Source of the DNA: Scytalidium lignicola
Lineage: Eukaryota; Ascomycota; Leotiomycetes
Length of the DNA: 41,134 bases
Assembly: GCA_002812745.2 (NCBI GenBank)
Contig: NCSJ02000361.1
Span: forward strand, 1 to 41,134
Reading direction: 5' to 3'
Shown: in pieces, positions 1 through 11,326 of the stretch
How positions within the stretch are numbered: the first letter of the stretch is position 1
How the letters are laid out: each line of letters begins with the position of its first letter
Translations under genes and position numbers: made by a program
The notes under the pieces: model-generated
Seen by the model: the letters and a program-made list of their open reading frames with translations, nothing else
Told to the model about the DNA's origin: nothing
Databases searched by the model: none

Positions 1-100
1 CATTAAGATCTAGTTTATCAGACGAGGAGGGCTATTTTGTATTGTAAGAAACGATGGTAGGGTGTATTTAATTTGTGTGCGTTTCCCATAGAAAAATTAG

Positions 101-3100
101 AATCGATCACACTCGCTTAGCGATCACACTTGCTTCCACCGACTACGAGGGAATGCGAGTAGAGAAAAAGGCCGATTAACCGAGCCGACGATTAACCTTT
201 CTTCGTCTTCGACAATATATGCAACCAAAGAGTTGCCGACCTACAACAGCTATAGTCTGAAGCCAAATCAACGAACCAAATCTCCACTTTCCGAGCCTCT
301 AGGACTACCTGCTGATAGTCTTCCGTTTCGGCTTATTGGATTCATTCGTTCGAGCAGAAAGTCAACCTATCAAGGCGGGCTCGGGGAGGACGCCATTCTC
401 TCGGTTTATAATACAATTACCGATGTCAGGAAGGAGAGCCATGAACCGATTCTCGTTGAGGATCGGAAGTCCACATCACTTATCGTGGACCCTGGACTTC
501 CGGATCGTTCTCTACGCGACTTCATGAGAAATATTTCGAATCGCAAAGCCCGAAAGGAACCTGCTCAAATTATCTACCTATCGAGTACAAATGATCTCAT
601 AGAAGAGGTTGATGACAAATTCAGCCTTAATAATATTAAAACACATCCGGGCCGGGTGCACGTTGATGAAAATACCAGGGCCACAACTGTCTTCGTTACT
701 TTACCTGACCCAGTTCAGTTGGAGGAAGCATTTTCAGGCGAGCTATTTGTAGGTTCTATTATTTCAAATATGTACTGTTCTGACTCTCGACTCTAGGTTG
801 CAAAGTTCCTCGAGAATAAGTTCCCCGATTTTTACAGACCAGAAGTGCATTGGACAAGTCCTTCAAGATCGCGTGTAGGTTACAACAACTATAAGAGTCA
901 AGACTATGCAGAGGCCACATTCACACTTCCAGATGCTGGCGTATTTACCAAGTTTCTTATAGAATATGGGTATAAGCAGGCAAATGATTGGAGTAATACC
1001 TCCGTCACATACCACTTAGAAGTTCAAACTACAGTAGAAGATCTGAACTCCTCATTCAGGATTCATCAAAAGCGCTTTGACATGGTAAGTAACCCTCCGT
1101 TCTGGCTCGCCACCTTTCACAAGGAATATTTGACTTACTAACACTTGAACGAAGGCTCGCAAAATCTCACTNAAAAAAGACTAGAAAGAAAGAAATTTTC
1201 GTCCTCGTGCGCATATATAACATCTATCAAGACCCAGATATGTCCTTTTTCGTCGACCCCTGGACTCTGTACACGTTTGGTAAAATGGATCTTACGGTGC
1301 AGGGAGACTATTACCTTGCGACACTGATCGACGCAACCTCAGACATTTCCTCTCTTAATATTAGGGATCATGAACAGAGAGGCGGCTTTGCGTACCGAAC
1401 CTTGAAATCTGGCAGAGAGATCCGCCTATTGAAGCTGTACCCAGGCAAAAGAGAAAGTGCTCTGGAAGGGAGTCTTTTTTCAACGTCCCTAGATGCTGGA
1501 GAAAAATACATAGCTGTCTCATACACCTGGGGTCCAGCGCTCAAACCATACCGTATACACACTGAAAATGGCGATATCTCTATATCCGCATCTTTATACT
1601 CTGCATTAAGACGGGTACAAAGATTGGACGAGACTGTCCTCATATGGGCCGATGCTGTTTCAATCAGCCAGACAGACAACACCGAGAAAGTGGAGCAAAT
1701 TAGCTTGCTCCCGGTTATATTTCACCACGCAATACATGTCTTTGGATGGGTAGGAGAAGAGGCTGATAAAAGTGACCTTGCAATTAAAGCTTTGTACACC
1801 GTGACAGGCTCAAAGGCACAGAATGTTGTATCGACGTTTGACAGAGAGGTATGGGCAGCATTGAGCGAGCTTTTCAAAAGACCCTGGTTTGTACGATCCT
1901 GGATTATTCAGGAAGTGATCCTCGCGAAAGATCTCGTTGTGCACTGTGGCTCTAATAATATCTCCTGGGATAACTTGTATCAAGCTGTGGTGATCTGCCA
2001 GGAACATGCGAATAACTCAATCAAGACCTTGGATATCCCCATCATACGCAATATGGACCAGATACTCAGCCTTGGTGAAACTCGACATGAATATCGAAAT
2101 TCAAGGAACAAATTGAAACTTCTTAACCTCTTCGAATTATTTCAGCATGCACAATCGACCTTCAAGCGTGACAGGCTGTTTACGTTGCTGAATATTGCAG
2201 ATGACGCAACAGACAGCCCAAAGCTAGCACCAGACTACAGGTCTTCGTTGGAGGATATTGTTTGTAGCTATGCAGCAGAGTTTGTCCAACGTAAGAAGAC
2301 CTTTGAATTACTTTATCGAGGTCGCATCTCCTCCCAGCCTCTGCGTTTTCCATCATGGATCCCAAACTGGACGGCGAATCCGTATCCGAAAACGACCACA
2401 AAATGGCACCCAGAGCATGAATTCCGTGCCGGGAGTGCAATGAAACAAAATGCTCGCGTAAACCCGGCAGATAGTAGAATTCTTCTGATTGATGGTTGCA
2501 TCGTTGATGAAATCGAAAGATTGGGCAAATGCACGTCAGAGGTCGACGACGCCTTAGACTACATTGCAGACATATTCGACTTCATCACCTCGCTCGAATC
2601 ATCCTACCCCACAGGAGAGCCAATTGAGGACCTGAAATGGAAGCTACCGATCGGAAATGCAAAAATAGCATCCTGGGGAGAGTTAGGGGGAACAGACTTT
2701 AAGAGCTCATTTGAGGCATTAAAGGAGTACATAGGGCTAAGGAAGAACGGCTCCCAAACACAGAATAAAAAAGATCACGCACATGTTAAGATGATGAAGC
2801 AGAGGCTTTCTAAGCTGCATAAGGATTTATGGCTGTTCCTTCTTACGGCCATTGACTTTTCTGAAAGGTTTCGACCAGCTGTGGTGTGTCTTACGAAAAG
2901 AGGCTATGTTGGGCTTGTTCCCGCTGCAACAAGAAAGGGTGATTTTGTTGTAGTTTTATACGGAGGAATCGTTCCATTCTGCCTGAGGAGGGGCGAGCAG
3001 GAGAATATGTATCAGCTGCATGGGGAAGCCTACATACATGGCATTATGCAAGGGGAGGCTTTAAACTTTAAAGAAGCCCAGACCCAGACTTTTGGACTAT

Positions 3101-3105
3101 TTTAG
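101..3105 (+). CDS. HET-domain (heterokaryon incompatibility) protein, 5' end not resolved
   Basis: HET-domain proteins act in fungal non-self recognition and programmed cell death. The HET core is visible: AVSYTWG near 1510-1530, WADAVSISQ near 1645-1675 (usually W-I-D-A-x-C-I-N-Q), and RPWFVRSWIIQEV near 1880-1917. Three exons fit: ..748, 797-1084 and 1155-3105, with introns of 48 bp (749-796) and 70 bp (1085-1154, branch site TACTAAC at about 1137). Exon 3 is open only if the N at 1172 is dropped; then the frame runs without a break into the HET domain, so the upstream exons and the HET ORF are one gene. About 310 residues precede the HET-bearing part and resemble nothing I know. The frame is open from base 101 after a stop at 98-100, with no ATG before about residue 140, so a further 5' exon, perhaps outside the window, is likely. 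The product is at least 860 residues. Confidence 0.85.
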
Positions 3106-3439
3106 ACAATATAATACCACTCTATAGAAGGCAAAGCATATATTTGCCTAATTGTTTCCTGGTTTGCTACTTAGTGTCCTCATCGTTAACCTTTACTTTC
3201 TCATGACAAAGCTTGAACTATCATTCCACTTAGTTTGATTCGAGAGTGTAAGGCGTACTGTCTAGAGCTCTACATAGGCTATCTTGGCCTTAAGTAGGGT
3301 TAAGATACGTTACTTTTATAGTCCTAATACAAAAGTATTCAATGGGAAACAAATATTTTATGCTTTTCACCTAATTCGTCTGACTAATTTATAGTGATCC
3401 TACATGACCCAAAATATTATAAATTTAATGTAATGATAA
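3106..3439. other. convergent 3' intergenic region
   Basis: This AT-rich stretch lies between the convergent HET and C2H2 genes. It should hold both 3' UTRs and polyadenylation signals. I see no ORF, RNA gene or repeat in it. Confidence 0.6.
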
Positions 3440-6237
3440 TCAATCAGACTCTAACATTTCAGCATATATGTTCAACGAGCTTCCAATGACATCTACAATT
3501 GCCCAAGTTTGTGCGCCCTTAAAAATAGTCGCCCATACGCGCAAGACGCCTGCACTGAGACACTTTCTCGTCGTAAATGAGTCGAGTGGCATATATGGTA
3601 CTCCAAACTCCGTTTCATCCAACATGGTCTTCACCAGTGAGCAAATCCTTCTTTCGTCTTCAGATATCGGTGGATCTGGATCTGGTAAGGATAGTTCTTG
3701 AAGCCATTTGCTGAGCAAAAAGGCACACTCGAGAGAGCATAACGAGTGTTGAATTGACCATATGAAAGTTTGTGACTTAGCTACGAGTCGTATGCCGATC
3801 TTGACAGGTACACTCAGGGCATGGGCAGAGTGTAACACTGCGCGTACAAGTTTCGATGTGCGCTTGATGGCTGGACTTTTGCGGAAAGCATTGGCTATCT
3901 GGACTGGATCGCGGGTATCAAGGGCACGACCGGGACCGGTATCAACATTAAGTCGAATATAAGCTAGTCGGAGGAGAGCAGTTGAATTAAATGCCACAGG
4001 ACCATTCGGATCCATAGGATCGAGCGAGGATTCTGGGTTCTGTTTCCACCCGATCTGCCAATTACGCAATGCCTGTTCGAGTGATGAGACGTCGTCGGAT
4101 TTGAAATCTCCAGGGCTAACGAAGCGTAATCTTGCAACTTGGCGGAGGAAGAATATGTGTTGTATGAGTGCGTGGATCAAAATATAATTTCCCAACGAAG
4201 AATTCCATTTGTGGGTATCTCTCCCGCCATACGTGAACAGATGTCGTAAGGCATCTTGGAACTCGATTGCAACTGGACCTTTCTTCCTGGCTTCTCTCCA
4301 GGCTAAAGCATTTGGTGCCTTGAACTCCGATGCACTAGATGGCAGGGTCAATTTTATCTCAGCGTTGAGAATGAGTGGCGGGATATTGTAGACGATACAA
4401 TGGAGATTGAAGAAGCAAAATACGATAAGTTTGGTCCTCTTTGTCGTTTCAATGCGGATCCACTCTTCCCAGGAAATGTCTTCCGGGAGAGATTGACTTT
4501 GAAGACCATCATCTCTAATGAGAGTTGCTAGGACACTCTGAATAGCTAGAGCTTCTCGAAGAATCTCCTTATGCTTTGCCCATGTCGCCATTGCCATCAA
4601 GATTAGCAAAGCTTGTGCCGTCTGTATCAGATCTTCTCTTTCTAACGAGAGGATACTCGAGGCCGCAGGTTCAGATGGCAATCCTAGAGGTCCGGGTATG
4701 GAACAATCCACTGCAGGTCTATCTGGAATGGGCGAGAAACCATATCCTCGGTGTTCTACAGGAATGTCTGAATCGACATACTGATGATAATTGACCAGGC
4801 TAGCATCTCTGCGCCGTATTCTTTGAGAAGCGATTGCCTGACTGGCATTGAAAAGCTCTACACCTTTCTCTCCTTCAAAACAGTATTGAGCGCCAACAGC
4901 CGCCATTGCAAGAATAAGTTCGACGGCGCAAGTTTCAATTGACATTGTCAGGATATGGAGGAACGGTAGATGCTCATGAAAACCATTGACATAAGCCGCC
5001 AAGTATCGACAGAGTGCTAATCGTGATGGAAGTTGAAAGTCAGCCGGTACAATCGAGGAGAATTCGTGCAGTTTTGAAAGGATGTTCTGTCTGTCTTCTG
5101 AAGATATCTCAGCGAAAGGACGTCCGACAGAGGTCAAATTATGAGACTGTGTGTCCCTTTCTTCTGGTTGCAAAGATGGAAGGCGTGATCCAAAACGTGA
5201 GAAAGAGTTAGACTCTTCAATATGTTGGTAATTTCTACCGAAGCTGGGCAATTCCTGGGTCTCGGAATGTGGAATGCATTCATCGACATTGAGAAAGGAT
5301 TCCGGTGAAAAGAATGGCAAGTGTTCAGCACTGATCAATGAGGCGAAGTGATTGGATGAGAGAGGTTCATTATCCAAAAAGGCAGCAAGGCTATCTAAGG
5401 ACTCCTCAAACCCAAGACCTTGGATATGACCAGTACCTTGGACTGAGAGAGGATCAGAGAATGTGTCCACCTGCTCGTTTTGATGTTGTAAAGATGAATA
5501 AACCAAAGAATTCTGCTCCTGAGTAGAGGAAGTATCGCAAGCAGCTGATAAAGCGCTGTATTCAGCTGCCATTGACAGGGCAGTAAGCGCACATTCGTCA
5601 TTCTGATTAATAGTAAAGGTTGAATTGATCAACGAATCTTTTGTCTCGTCATTCTCTTTACCACGGTTGGTAGTTATCCTCCTCCTTCGAGTTGGCCTAG
5701 ATTGGGTACCCCCCGGATCATCTCCATCCGCTTGTCCATTGGTTTGTCCATCTACTGGTGCTTCTCTCTTGTGGGTAAGTCTTTCATGGCGTACGAGCAG
5801 GTCACTATGCAAGATCAGTAAGATGTATAAGGTTTATGCATGATGATTATCGAGGTATAGTACCTCCTCGTAAAGTGATGGTCGCACAATTGGCAACCGA
5901 ATGGTTTCTCTTGTGTATCTGCAAGTAGATTAGTGTTTTTAGACTTTTTAACATTTACATATTTAGGACGACCAGACTTACGAATTCTCTCGTGACGTTG
6001 CAAGTGTTCTAGACGTGCAAATCGCCTCTGACAGTTCCTGCATTGGAATCTTTTTGTCTTTTTTGCTAGGGCTGATGTCTGCTCATAGGCAGCATCGTCA
6101 GAATCCGCGCCCGGCATGGAGCAGGACTCGGCGCATAAGGCGCTGCAGCTTGATTGGTCTGAAATAACAGCAAGGCTGCCGGTCTGGAGCAATTGGAGAT
6201 TTGCAATTATCTTACAGTCCAGTACACCCAAAAGCAT
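3440..6237 (-). CDS. C2H2 zinc-finger transcription factor with fungal regulatory middle region
   Basis: Probable nuclear DNA-binding regulator of 891 residues. Three exons fit exactly: 6237-5982, 5918-5864 and 5804-3440, with introns 5919-5981 and 5805-5863. Splicing joins two classical C2H2 fingers: Cys66/Cys69/His82/His86, then the linker HTQEKPF, then Cys94/Cys97/His110/His115 ending in RSDLLVRHERLTH. Both introns lie at or inside the fingers, and neither finger is complete without splicing. A basic RRRR stretch follows, then an acidic, Ser-rich segment, then a helical region (plus-strand about 4000-5000) resembling the fungal-specific transcription factor domain, with AAYVNGFHEHLPFLH and similar. 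Residues between the first ATG and the fingers contain a possible in-frame 57-nt intron (6159-6215, GTAAGA...TTCAG), so the N-terminus may lose 19 residues. Targets are unknown. The gene converges on the HET gene. Confidence 0.9.
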
Positions 6238-6892
6238 GCGCTGTTGGAGATTGGGTTCGATATAGGAACGATGCAGTTTGGAAGTGGAAGAAGGATGGGG
6301 TAAAATAGTTGGAGAAGTGCGGGGAAAACAGGGTTGATCAGCAGGGGGAGGGAATTTGTGAGCTCACCACGCTGATCAGAATTCTTGCGTACTAGCTTAG
6401 GTTCACACCGTCCACTCTCAAACCCCTGGAGTTGTTGTACACGTATATCAAATAGCCAATGAACGTGGCGTGGAACCTATTCTCGCCATTCGCAGTCAGG
6501 GACGCTTTTGTTCCTCTCGCCCGCGATGCAAAAGGTTTCAACATACCGAAGATTCTCAAATTTACGCGTCATGGAGCTACAAGGATTGACTGGATATAGT
6601 ATTCTTAGCGAATGATCTACTCTCGAGTTCACTGTACAGCGTTACATTTTCTTCTTTATGAAGTTAGCTCTTTGACTCGTAAATTTGAGAATCTTCGGTA
6701 TTAATTATACAGCATATCAGCGTCGAAGGTACAATATAGCTAAAAGCCTCCTCATATTATTCACCAGATCAATTCTTCAGCTCCTCAAAATTCGCAACTT
6801 GCGCCAAATTCAGAATCCCACTATGGCTGTTTGAGAATGTCGACATTTTCATTCTAAATATTTNATTGCTCCCCTCCCCCCCATCGATGATA
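6238..6892. other. C2H2 promoter region and intergenic DNA with inverted-repeat element
   Basis: This stretch holds the 5' region of the C2H2 gene and the 3' flank of the OsmC gene. It includes GCGGGGAAAA at 6319-6328 (a CreA-consensus-like site), the element at 6543-6701, and an N at 6864. No other gene is seen. Confidence 0.5.
6543..6701. mobile_element. MITE-like element with perfect 24-bp terminal inverted repeats
   Basis: The arm at 6543-6566 (starting ATACCGAAGATTCTC) is the exact reverse complement of 6678-6701. The outermost TA on each side could be a TA target-site duplication, which would leave 21-22 bp arms starting CCGAAG. The 159-bp interior has no ORF. Size, arms and TA flanks fit a non-autonomous Tc1/mariner-type MITE. 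A simple regulatory stem-loop is less likely with a loop over 110 bp. Confidence 0.7.
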
Positions 6893-7423
6893 TCACGCCC
6901 TCTCATTCACCCACTCGCTTTTAACTTGCGCGCCGCTCCTCTTGAAAAGCTGTGTAATCGGACATCTCCTCTCTGTCTCAGATCCAAACTTTGCAAACAG
7001 GTCATCCTTCGCATCCGTCTGCACTCGGAACTTCAAGTCGATGCTATCCCAATTGGCGTTGCCTTCCTTCCCTTCCACAAGTACAGCTGTATCTAATATG
7101 CCCTTGACATCGACCTTCCATTCTCCGAGCTTGATACCAAGCTCTTTCGCGACAAGCGACCCGGTGACTTGCGTGCATGAACTCAGGGAGCTGAGGTTGT
7201 AGGCCAATGGTGATGGCGCAGCGTCTTTTCCGCCGAACGAAGGGTAGGCATCGACATTGATCGTGTGAGGGCTGCCAGCGACGGCAATTGATTGAGACAC
7301 ACCACTGCCGGTGCTGGAAACGTTGAATGGAATTTTCGCGGGCTTAGCAGAAGTGGAGGAGAAAGATCTAGATGAGCGGAGGATGGTAGAAATTTGACGG
7401 GTGGCTGAAGAGGTTCGATACAT
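6893..7423 (-). CDS. OsmC/Ohr-family thiol peroxidase, probably mitochondrial
   Basis: Single-exon protein of 176 residues. OsmC/Ohr proteins reduce organic hydroperoxides with two reactive cysteines, and both are present: Cys83 in SSLSSCTQVT and Cys154 in ERRCPITQLF. The surrounding fold signature (NVDAYPSFGGKDAAPSPLAY, then VDVKGILD) matches the family. The first 25-30 residues are rich in Ser, Thr and Arg and lack acidic residues, which suggests a mitochondrial targeting peptide; that is inference. The start is the ATG at 7423. Length is normal for fungal members with a presequence. A MITE-like element lies just past the stop codon, and another lies upstream at 8013-8234. Confidence 0.92.
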   Translation of the reverse strand: MYRTSSATRQISTILRSSRSFSSTSAKPAKIPFNVSSTGSGVSQSIAVAGSPHTINVDAYPSFGGKDAAPSPLAYNLSSLSSCTQVTGSLVAKELGIKLGEWKVDVKGILDTAVLVEGKEGNANWDSIDLKFRVQTDAKDDLFAKFGSETERRCPITQLFKRSGAQVKSEWVNERA

Positions 7424-7725
7424 GATGGAGTTTTATAATGGATTCAGTCACGAATACTATTCACGTCGATTGGCGTAGAGTTGAAGTGCTAGGTAGAATA
7501 ATAAATATGTTAATTATATAGCTAGCTCTCAAGTGTTGGTTGTGATAGCCAGAACGTAATTAAACCCCGATGTAACCCAATAACATTCAATTAACTATCC
7601 ATATAGCTCGAGTTAGTTATATAATAACCAGGGCATAGCAATAGCATCATACCAGCTTTAAATCACGTCAGGAGGAGTCTAATCCGCAGTAAGCAAAGGC
7701 TCGTGTGTATAATTGGTTGGAAAGT

Positions 7726-7753
7726 TACTCGGGATTTGCTCTAATCCCGAGTA
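7726..7753. repeat. perfect 11-bp hairpin with 6-nt loop
   Basis: TACTCGGGATT (7726-7736) is followed by the loop TGCTCT and the exact complement AATCCCGAGTA (7743-7753). It lies about 300 bp upstream of the OsmC start. It could be a palindromic protein-binding site or a relic of a mobile element. Confidence 0.6.
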
Positions 7754-8012
7754 GATATATTTTAAAGGGCTAATTCTAAAATTACTTGGACGGCTACAAA
7801 ATCAGATGGCAGCATATAAATNAAAAAACTTTGACGACATTTAAAGTAAATGTCACTTTATCACATGTATGGGGAGCACTGTGGAATTTCTAAATCTGGG
7901 TCTAAATGAATCAATCTGCGTTGAAAACCTCAAGTTTAATATGCTTTGGTCCTAATTTCGCAGACACCTGAATACAATTAATTCAATTACTCTGGACTAA
8001 TTCTTTGTACGT

Positions 8013-8234
8013 AAGGGGGTGTCAAGAAATACTCGCGCATCCTTGCAAGCGAGCGTTTTCTTCGCTGAATCAGGAGATTTCTTTTCGCTACTTTAGTGAA
8101 CATGTGTAATGATTGTATCGCACTAAAATCTGAATACAGCGTGTTCGCTTACTTTTATTAAAAGCAGCATAGATTTTGGCTAAACTTTGCGTATGATTGG
8201 CTTGTTGGTGCGCGAGTATTTCTTGACACCCCTT
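8013..8234. mobile_element. MITE-like element with 24-bp inverted repeats and TA or TACGT duplication
   Basis: The core arm at 8016-8039 (starting GGGGTGTCAAGAAATACTCG) is the exact reverse complement of 8209-8232. The outer bases read AAGGGGG on the left and CCCCTT on the right. TACGT flanks both sides (8008-8012 and 8235-8239), giving either a 5-bp duplication or a TA duplication nested within it. The interior of about 170 bp has no intact transposase. Fit is best to a non-autonomous Tc1/mariner/pogo-type element; family assignment is inference. Confidence 0.75.
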
Positions 8235-8540
8235 TACGTTCTTGGATTCAACTACACATATAAAATTATTTAATTCACTGATGCAATAACGGCCATATTG
8301 AATAAAATACATGATAAGTATAGAAGATAAATAAGTGACTATAATTACAGTAACCATCTAAAATGAGCGAAATTCTAACTTTTCATCTAATTAATTAGCT
8401 AACCCGCTCCCATTTATCCCTCATAAACTTCGTATTGCAATGACACATGCCAAGTCCGGACAACCNAAAGAAAATGCATTATCAACCAAAGATATCTCCC
8501 CCCCCCCCAAAAAGGACCTCCCATTAATTATCTAGAATCT

Positions 8541-9056
8541 TTACAAGCCCTGGCAAGACTGAGGAACATTCGCAGCGGGTGGAGTTGGAGCACCCGACAG
8601 TGATGCAGCTGCAGCCCAGAGGTCCGTGACAGCTGGCAAAACGTCCTTACAGCGAACGTTATTGATGGAAGAGAGAGCAGACTGGACAGTGTTGAAATCA
8701 TCGGGGCTGTTGATGATGTTCTGCAACTGCTCGGGGACGGTAGGAAATACCTGACCCAGTAGTTGGGCGGCAACCACGCCTGAGTTATCGAGGCCACCGA
8801 GACCAGAGAGGATTTCTAGTTGGATTGGTTCGTCGTTGGCGTTGTCCAAGGCTGTCTGAGCTCGTGATTGCAAGTCTTGAGGAGCCAGGCCTGGTGCGGC
8901 ATCAAGGAAGTCATTAACGTTATCGACGTTGTTGATCCAAGCTTAGATAGAATTGAACACGTCCCCTTCCTGGTCGCGCTTGTGGGCGTTTGTGTATGGC
9001 AGGGCCATAGCAGAGGTGGCCAGGACTGCGCTAAGGAAGATGGTAGAGGCTCTCAT
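8541..9056 (-). pseudogene. small secreted protein gene with an internal TAA stop
   Basis: The frame from ATG 9056 to the stop at 8541 is 171 codons, with one in-frame TAA at codon 38 (8943-8945). The N-terminus is a good signal peptide (MRASTIFLSAVLATSAMALP) followed by a Lys-Arg site that Kex2 could cut. The rest is acidic, Ala/Leu-rich and helical, and has two cysteines, in NNVRCKDVLPA and near the C-terminus in PQSCQGL. No enzyme motif is visible. The surrounding frame is clean, so the stop looks recent: CAA to TAA would be one C-to-T change. There is no nearby homopolymer that would explain it as a read error, and no intron of plausible size removes it. Function is unknown; a secreted effector-like or surface protein is possible. 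Confidence 0.7.
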
Positions 9057-9686
9057 TTTGATTTGTAGTTTGAGCTAGATGATTGGATTGGGTATTGACT
9101 TTTAGAAAAGGACGGGGCTGAGCTGATTTGATGTGTTAATGTATTGATTATTGAACTGTTGATGTAGTGATGAATACATTTGAAGCAGTACCATCATCCC
9201 CCTTATATGTTAATTTCTCTAGTGACATTTACCTCAGCGGAATTTGATCTGACAACTACTAGCTAAGGTTAACATTCGGTTATCTCGAAGTGTTGTAATA
9301 TCATTAGACAGCTTTAAAATGTACCTGGAGTGACCGAAATCTCGCGTGTGGCGCAAGCAGCTTATGGCTGACTGAATCTCCGCTAGATTGGAAACTATTA
9401 ATATCTAATTTTTACTCATCAAGCATTATTGAACTAGGTACAGTATTATTACTATACTTTCCTACGAGATATGGATACATTACTACCAACTAATATTTGC
9501 TTAATCGTCAGCCTCAAGCGTCGCGTTTGGCTACCGCAGGCCACCATTAATCGAGAGCACTCTTGATAAATTAACTCGAAATGACTTGATAGTCTAACTT
9601 TTAAAGGGTCATTGAATAACGAAGTTGAATAACTAGCTACTTTGTAAACCTGAGCTAATTAACAGTGATTACTGTACTGATCGAAT

Positions 9687-9711
9687 ATTACTATCCCCCC
9701 GGGATAGTAAT
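9687..9711. repeat. perfect 11-bp hairpin
   Basis: ATTACTATCCC (9687-9697), a CCC spacer and the exact complement GGGATAGTAAT (9701-9711). A second stem follows at once: TACTGTAGT (9711-9719) pairs with ACTACAGTA (9748-9756). Confidence 0.6.
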
Positions 9712-10810
9712 ACTGTAGTTTCCCATTTGGTGGAGATTACCACGTTTACTACAGTACTGTACAAAACATTAGAGTACACAAATAGCCATTCACAACAGAA
9801 AGAGTATATTGACAAAAGAAAATACTTTAGCACCGCACTAGGCTTCGCCTTATTAAGTTAACTACGTATGACCGGATATAGGATATCGGATATCCCTACT
9901 ACGAAGCATTTCATCTCATCATCACAAAGTACGGTGCTATTTTGGTAGGATTATAAATACAAGGCCCTTTAATAAACAACATGTCTCATGAGCTAAAGAC
10001 TCGGGCAGGGGAATTATTGTTAGCACTATTCAATGGCTACAGCACTACTGAAGAAGGCCAATTTCTTCATCACCAATCGTCATAGTGCGCATTATTCAAC
10101 AACACTTATCTAGCTTTGAATCAATCCACAACTACTACTTAAAATAAATCTAAAATAGTAACAAGAGGATTGAATCCGTCGATTAGTTGTTTATAGAATA
10201 TATTAAAATTAAGAAAACCTAAAAGAAGTCTCGTACAAGTTAAAATTAATTAGTTTAACAATGTCAAAGTTATATGATAGATTGAAAAAGAAAGAATCAA
10301 CCAATTATATAAATNAAAAAATTACATCTTCATGGCCAAAAATATACATTGACTTAATAAATCGATTAAAATTCTGAAAACTCTGAAAATTCCTGAATGG
10401 TGGTAATTACTGTATTACAAGATGTGAGCAATCCTTGGGGGCTGAGGCGGTACAACCAGATGTCCGGTAATTACGGCCGGAAATTACGCGCGTGTGCAAG
10501 TGCTGCCGTAAGCGTCAGCCATTAACTTAACTAACTAATTAGTATTAATTACTAACTAATTATCCAGAGGACTTAAATCTACATACAGTACTGAGCTATT
10601 ACTGGTCCTCAAGGATAAAGGACACAGACACTGTCCAATTTGCTGGTCTTGAGCTAAACCTGGTAAGGACAAATCTAGTGCTGATAATTTGTACTGTACT
10701 GTAAATTTGAGCTCCTCCTAGCCTCTCAATCTCGAGCTTTGTTGAAGTATCCTAAAATAGGTATGCTACCTCACTTGTTACGGTAGGTAATCTTAACACG
10801 AACGAGCCCC

Positions 10811-10880
10811 ACTGTACTGTACAGTTCCACCTTCCTAATTATCCAACTTTGTGCAGTACAGTACAGTACAAGTACTGTAC
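10811..10880. repeat. clustered GTACTGTAC inverted repeats
   Basis: ACTGTACTGTAC (10811-10822) is the reverse complement of GTACAGTACAGT (10856-10867). GTACAGTAC (10861-10869) also pairs with GTACTGTAC (10872-10880). Related copies occur from about 10580 and near 9750. Confidence 0.6.
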
Positions 10881-11326
10881 CGCCGTAGTCACTTGATGTG
10901 TATTTATAACTCTCACTACAATACTAGTATCCCCTAAGCCCTAAATATTTCACACCTCCAAGGGCTTTTGCCTTGTATCAGGTTTGCGCTTTCCCATTTT
11001 GATCACACCGTTGCAATTTTAAGTACTTTCTCCACAAAATATACCTAAATAGGTCAGTAAACTCCTTGCAGTCATTACACAAAATCGCACAATCCTTATT
11101 TAATCCTAGTTAAAATCTTAGTTTTACCCCTTGGAAGTTGAAATAAAGGATAGTAAATATAGGTTAGGATAATGTTAAATAAATTTTATTGGCCGTGATT
11201 TTATTTAGTAGGAATCCAAAAAAAAAACCCTTCAACTTCAACAAAAACAGTATGCAATCGAATCTAAGCGAATGATGAAAGTTCAAATTGAGAATCCTAT
11301 AAAACTAATCACATCTAATTCTAATT

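Larger units (their letters stand above)
7424..8540. other. gene-free stretch with a hairpin and a MITE-like element
   Basis: The promoter side of the OsmC gene and the 3' flank of the secreted-protein gene. It contains the 11-bp hairpin at 7726-7753, the element at 8013-8234 and Ns at 7822 and 8466. I see no credible gene. Confidence 0.5.
9057..11326. other. 2.3-kb AT-rich gene-free region with palindromes
   Basis: No gene, tRNA or intact transposon is seen. The stretch is AT-rich and holds the hairpin at 9687-9711, a nearby inverted repeat (9711-9719 with 9748-9756) and dense GTACTGTAC-type palindromes at about 10560-10880. An N lies at 10315. It may be degraded mobile-element DNA. Confidence 0.5.
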
